Shown here one piece after another: positions 7,188-9,023 of a DNA stretch of 9,023 nt. Every line of letters begins with the position of its first letter. Within the stretch, counting starts at the first letter, position 1. The notes under the pieces are model-generated. The model was not told the origin of the DNA. It saw only the letters and a list, made by a program, of their open reading frames with translations, and did not search any database. The position numbers were made by a program, and so were the translations under genes. The stretch is from assembly GCA_016791325.1 (NCBI GenBank), contig JAEUMU010000098.1, positions 1 through 9,023 on the forward strand. The letters are read 5' to 3'. This stretch comes from Hyphomonadaceae bacterium. Its GTDB lineage: Bacteria; Pseudomonadota; Alphaproteobacteria; Caulobacterales; Aquidulcibacteraceae.

Positions 7188-8882
7188 ATGCTGCACACGT
7201 TTCGCGCCCTGATCGCGGCTTGCGCTGCGTTCGCCGCTGCGGGTTTTGCGCCCGCCGATCGGTTTGATCTTACGCTGACGCCGCTTGTGTCCGGCGGCGC
7301 GCTTGGCGCCATTCAAGTCGACCTCGCGTTTCGCGGCGATGCCGATGGCCAGACCGACCTGCGCCTGCCCGGCTCATGGGGCGGCCAGGACGAACTCTGG
7401 CGCAGCATCGAAGGGCTGGAGGCCGTCTCCGGCGCTGTGCTGCAGCCGCCGGGCGAAGATCCAAGCGCCCGCACGCTGACCCACGCGCCCAACGCGCGCA
7501 TCCAATTGCGCTATCGCATCGTGCAGGATTTCTCCGGCCCGCCCGCGCCGGTCGCCACTGGCAATCCCTATCGCGCCATCGTGCAGCCCGGCTATTTTCA
7601 CATCATCGGCGAGACTGTGCTGGTCGCACCTGGCCATCTCGATCAGCGCACGCCGGTCCGCTTCCGCGTGCGCAATCTGCCGCGCGGCTGGTCGTTCGCG
7701 TCCGATCTGCAGCATCCTGGCCTCGTGTTCGCCAACATCTGGTCCAGCGTCGCCGTGGGCGGCGATTATCGTTTGCGCTGGGGCGGCGATCGCAACATTC
7801 GCGTCGCCATCCGCGGCGATTGGAGCTTCTCTGACGCCGCGTTCACCACCCAGGTCACGGAGATCATCGCCGGCCACCGTCGATTCTGGGGCGATCGCTC
7901 CACGCCTTATCTCGTCACCGTCACGCAGATATACGCAGATAATCCCGGCGTCAGCAGCATAGGCGGCGCCGGTCTCAGCGATGCGTTCGCTTTCTTCGCC
8001 ACGCCCAACGCGCAACTTGGCGTCATCACCCGCACTTTGGCGCATGAAAGCATGCACACTTGGGTGCCCGAGCGTTTAGGCGCTATGCCCCAAGGCGCTG
8101 AGGAGCCCGCCGATTATTGGTTCTCCGAAGGCTTCACCGATTTCTACACCGGGCGCGCGCTGGTGCGTGAAGGCGTCTGGACGCCCACCCAATTCGCGCA
8201 GGACTTCAACGAGATGCTCGCCGGCTACGCCCAGTCCCCGGTGGCGACTGCGCCTAACGCGCGTGTCGTCGCCGATTTCTGGAACAGCCGCGATGTGCAA
8301 CGTCTGCCGTATCAGCGCGGGCGCATGCTGGCCACGCTCTGGGATCAGCGTCTGCGCGCAAGCGGTCGCGGCATGGATGAGGTGATGCGCGAAATACGCC
8401 GGCGTGTGGAGGCCGGCGATACCCGCCGCGCCCGCGACATCTTTTTCGATGTCATCGCCGCTGCCGGTGTTGACGCCGCGCCTGATTTCACCCGCTACGA
8501 GAGCGAGGGTGAAATTCTGTTGCTCCCAAGCGATCTGTTCGCCCCATGCGGCCGCATCGAAACCGGCGAAGCGTGGCGTTTCCATCGCGGCTTCGATATC
8601 GAAGCCACTGAAGCCAACAATCGCGTCATCACCGGTGTCGTGCGCACATCTCCGGCGTACGCCGCCGGCCTGCGTGACGGCATGGTTCTGATCCGCCGCG
8701 AAGCCGGCGAGATCGGCAACGCCGACGTTGAGATCGCCTATGTCGTGCGCGATGGCGAAAGTGAACGCACCATCCGCTACATGCCCCGCAGCGGCGATCG
8801 CTACACCCGCCAGCGCCTCGTGCTCGAAGCAGATCTCTCTGGCGAAATCCTCGCCCAATGCCGCACCGCCCTTGCCGGCTAG
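7188..8882 (+). CDS. Exported M61-like zinc metallopeptidase with PDZ domain
   Basis: This 564-residue protein starts with a signal peptide (hydrophobic alanine-rich stretch to about residue 20), so it is probably periplasmic or outside the cell. The N-terminal half is a beta-rich region as in M61 (glycyl aminopeptidase-like) enzymes; 'VQPGYFHIIGE' and 'LPRGWSFAS' fit that pattern. The zinc site is H286-E287-x-x-H290 ('HESMHTW') with the third ligand E314 in 'WFSEGFTDFY', the usual gluzincin layout. The family's typical 'HTWN-x-KR' is altered to 'HTWVPER', so it is a divergent member. A PDZ-like domain occupies about 470-545 ('RTSPAYAAGLRDGMVLI'), also typical of M61 proteins. The mature chain has only two cysteines, C454 and C558, flanking the PDZ; they could form a disulfide. 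Peptidase activity is likely, but the substrate is unknown. It follows ptsH after 51 bases and may be co-transcribed, with no obvious functional link. Confidence 0.85.
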   Translation: MLHTFRALIAACAAFAAAGFAPADRFDLTLTPLVSGGALGAIQVDLAFRGDADGQTDLRLPGSWGGQDELWRSIEGLEAVSGAVLQPPGEDPSARTLTHAPNARIQLRYRIVQDFSGPPAPVATGNPYRAIVQPGYFHIIGETVLVAPGHLDQRTPVRFRVRNLPRGWSFASDLQHPGLVFANIWSSVAVGGDYRLRWGGDRNIRVAIRGDWSFSDAAFTTQVTEIIAGHRRFWGDRSTPYLVTVTQIYADNPGVSSIGGAGLSDAFAFFATPNAQLGVITRTLAHESMHTWVPERLGAMPQGAEEPADYWFSEGFTDFYTGRALVREGVWTPTQFAQDFNEMLAGYAQSPVATAPNARVVADFWNSRDVQRLPYQRGRMLATLWDQRLRASGRGMDEVMREIRRRVEAGDTRRARDIFFDVIAAAGVDAAPDFTRYESEGEILLLPSDLFAPCGRIETGEAWRFHRGFDIEATEANNRVITGVVRTSPAYAAGLRDGMVLIRREAGEIGNADVEIAYVVRDGESERTIRYMPRSGDRYTRQRLVLEADLSGEILAQCRTALAG

Positions 8883-9023
8883 ATCCAGTACGCGGGAAGG
8901 GAGAGAGAACGCGCAAGCGTGGGAAAGATGCGATTTTATCCGCCCCTGCCGCGGCAGGTGTAGAATGCGTGCATCTCCTGCCGGGAGGCGTGAAGTCGAC
9001 CAATGCTTCAGCGCGCGGGAGAT
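8883..9023. other. Non-coding right end, possible leader of a next gene
   Basis: These 141 bases follow the peptidase stop and contain no complete gene. A GGGAGG at 8983-8988 could be the ribosome-binding site of a gene starting near the edge. ATG 9003 (14 bases away) is the best-placed candidate, while ATG 8965 opens another frame to the edge. Too little coding sequence is visible to choose or to name a product. TAGAAT at 8961-8966 resembles a -10 box but has no convincing -35. Confidence 0.3.
8945..8958. repeat. Perfect 14-base palindrome
   Basis: CCTGCCGCGGCAGG reads the same on both strands. It lies 62 bases after the peptidase stop. It could be an operator for a dimeric regulator or the stem of an RNA hairpin. 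No T-run follows, so it is not a standard intrinsic terminator. CCTGCC occurs again at 8977-8982, directly before GGGAGG. Confidence 0.5.

Noticed and set aside
6213..7316. Minus-strand open frame (367 codons) across the EIIA and HPr genes
   Set aside because: It spans four different + strand elements, including two certain genes and a gap. Its translation shows no domain.

Overview
The window is a high-GC stretch of bacterial chromosome. Every supportable gene lies on the + strand, and the genes are tightly packed. The ChvI/ChvG two-component pair followed by a mannose-family EIIA and an HPr is a hallmark of Alphaproteobacteria. The strong GC bias at third codon positions and the protein styles suggest a Caulobacterales/Hyphomonadaceae-like or related lineage, but the sub-lineage is only an inference. 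I see no mobile element, CRISPR array, tRNA or rRNA.

Layout. Positions 1-468 hold the C-terminal half of a DMT/EamA-type membrane transporter, cut by the window's left edge. 494-3388 is a full-length DNA polymerase I (polA) with 5' nuclease, 3'-5' exonuclease and polymerase domains. The third exonuclease metal-binding aspartate appears to be replaced by glutamine. 3466-3873 encodes a small secreted protein of unknown function. 4027-4722 (chvI) and 4691-6322 (chvG) are an overlapping response regulator/histidine kinase pair. 6441-6845 (EIIA-Man family) and 6861-7136 (HPr, ptsH) are regulatory phosphotransferase-system proteins. 7188-8882 encodes an exported M61-like zinc metallopeptidase with a C-terminal PDZ domain. 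The last 141 bases are non-coding or the leader of the next gene, and contain a perfect 14-base palindrome.

How the genes work together. ChvG senses envelope or acid conditions and phosphorylates ChvI, a transcription factor. In many Alphaproteobacteria the same cluster continues with hprK and often rapZ before EIIA-Man and HPr, linking envelope signalling to a PTS phosphorelay that senses carbon and nitrogen status. Here only 118 bases separate chvG from the EIIA gene, so hprK and rapZ are absent from this position although the HPr still carries the regulatory serine. The two exported proteins flanking the signalling block may be envelope-related neighbours; that is inference.

Nothing here looks like a wholly new system. 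The points most worth a second look are the altered proofreading site of PolA, the missing hprK/rapZ, the small secreted protein next to chvI, and possible alternative hairpins at the right end.
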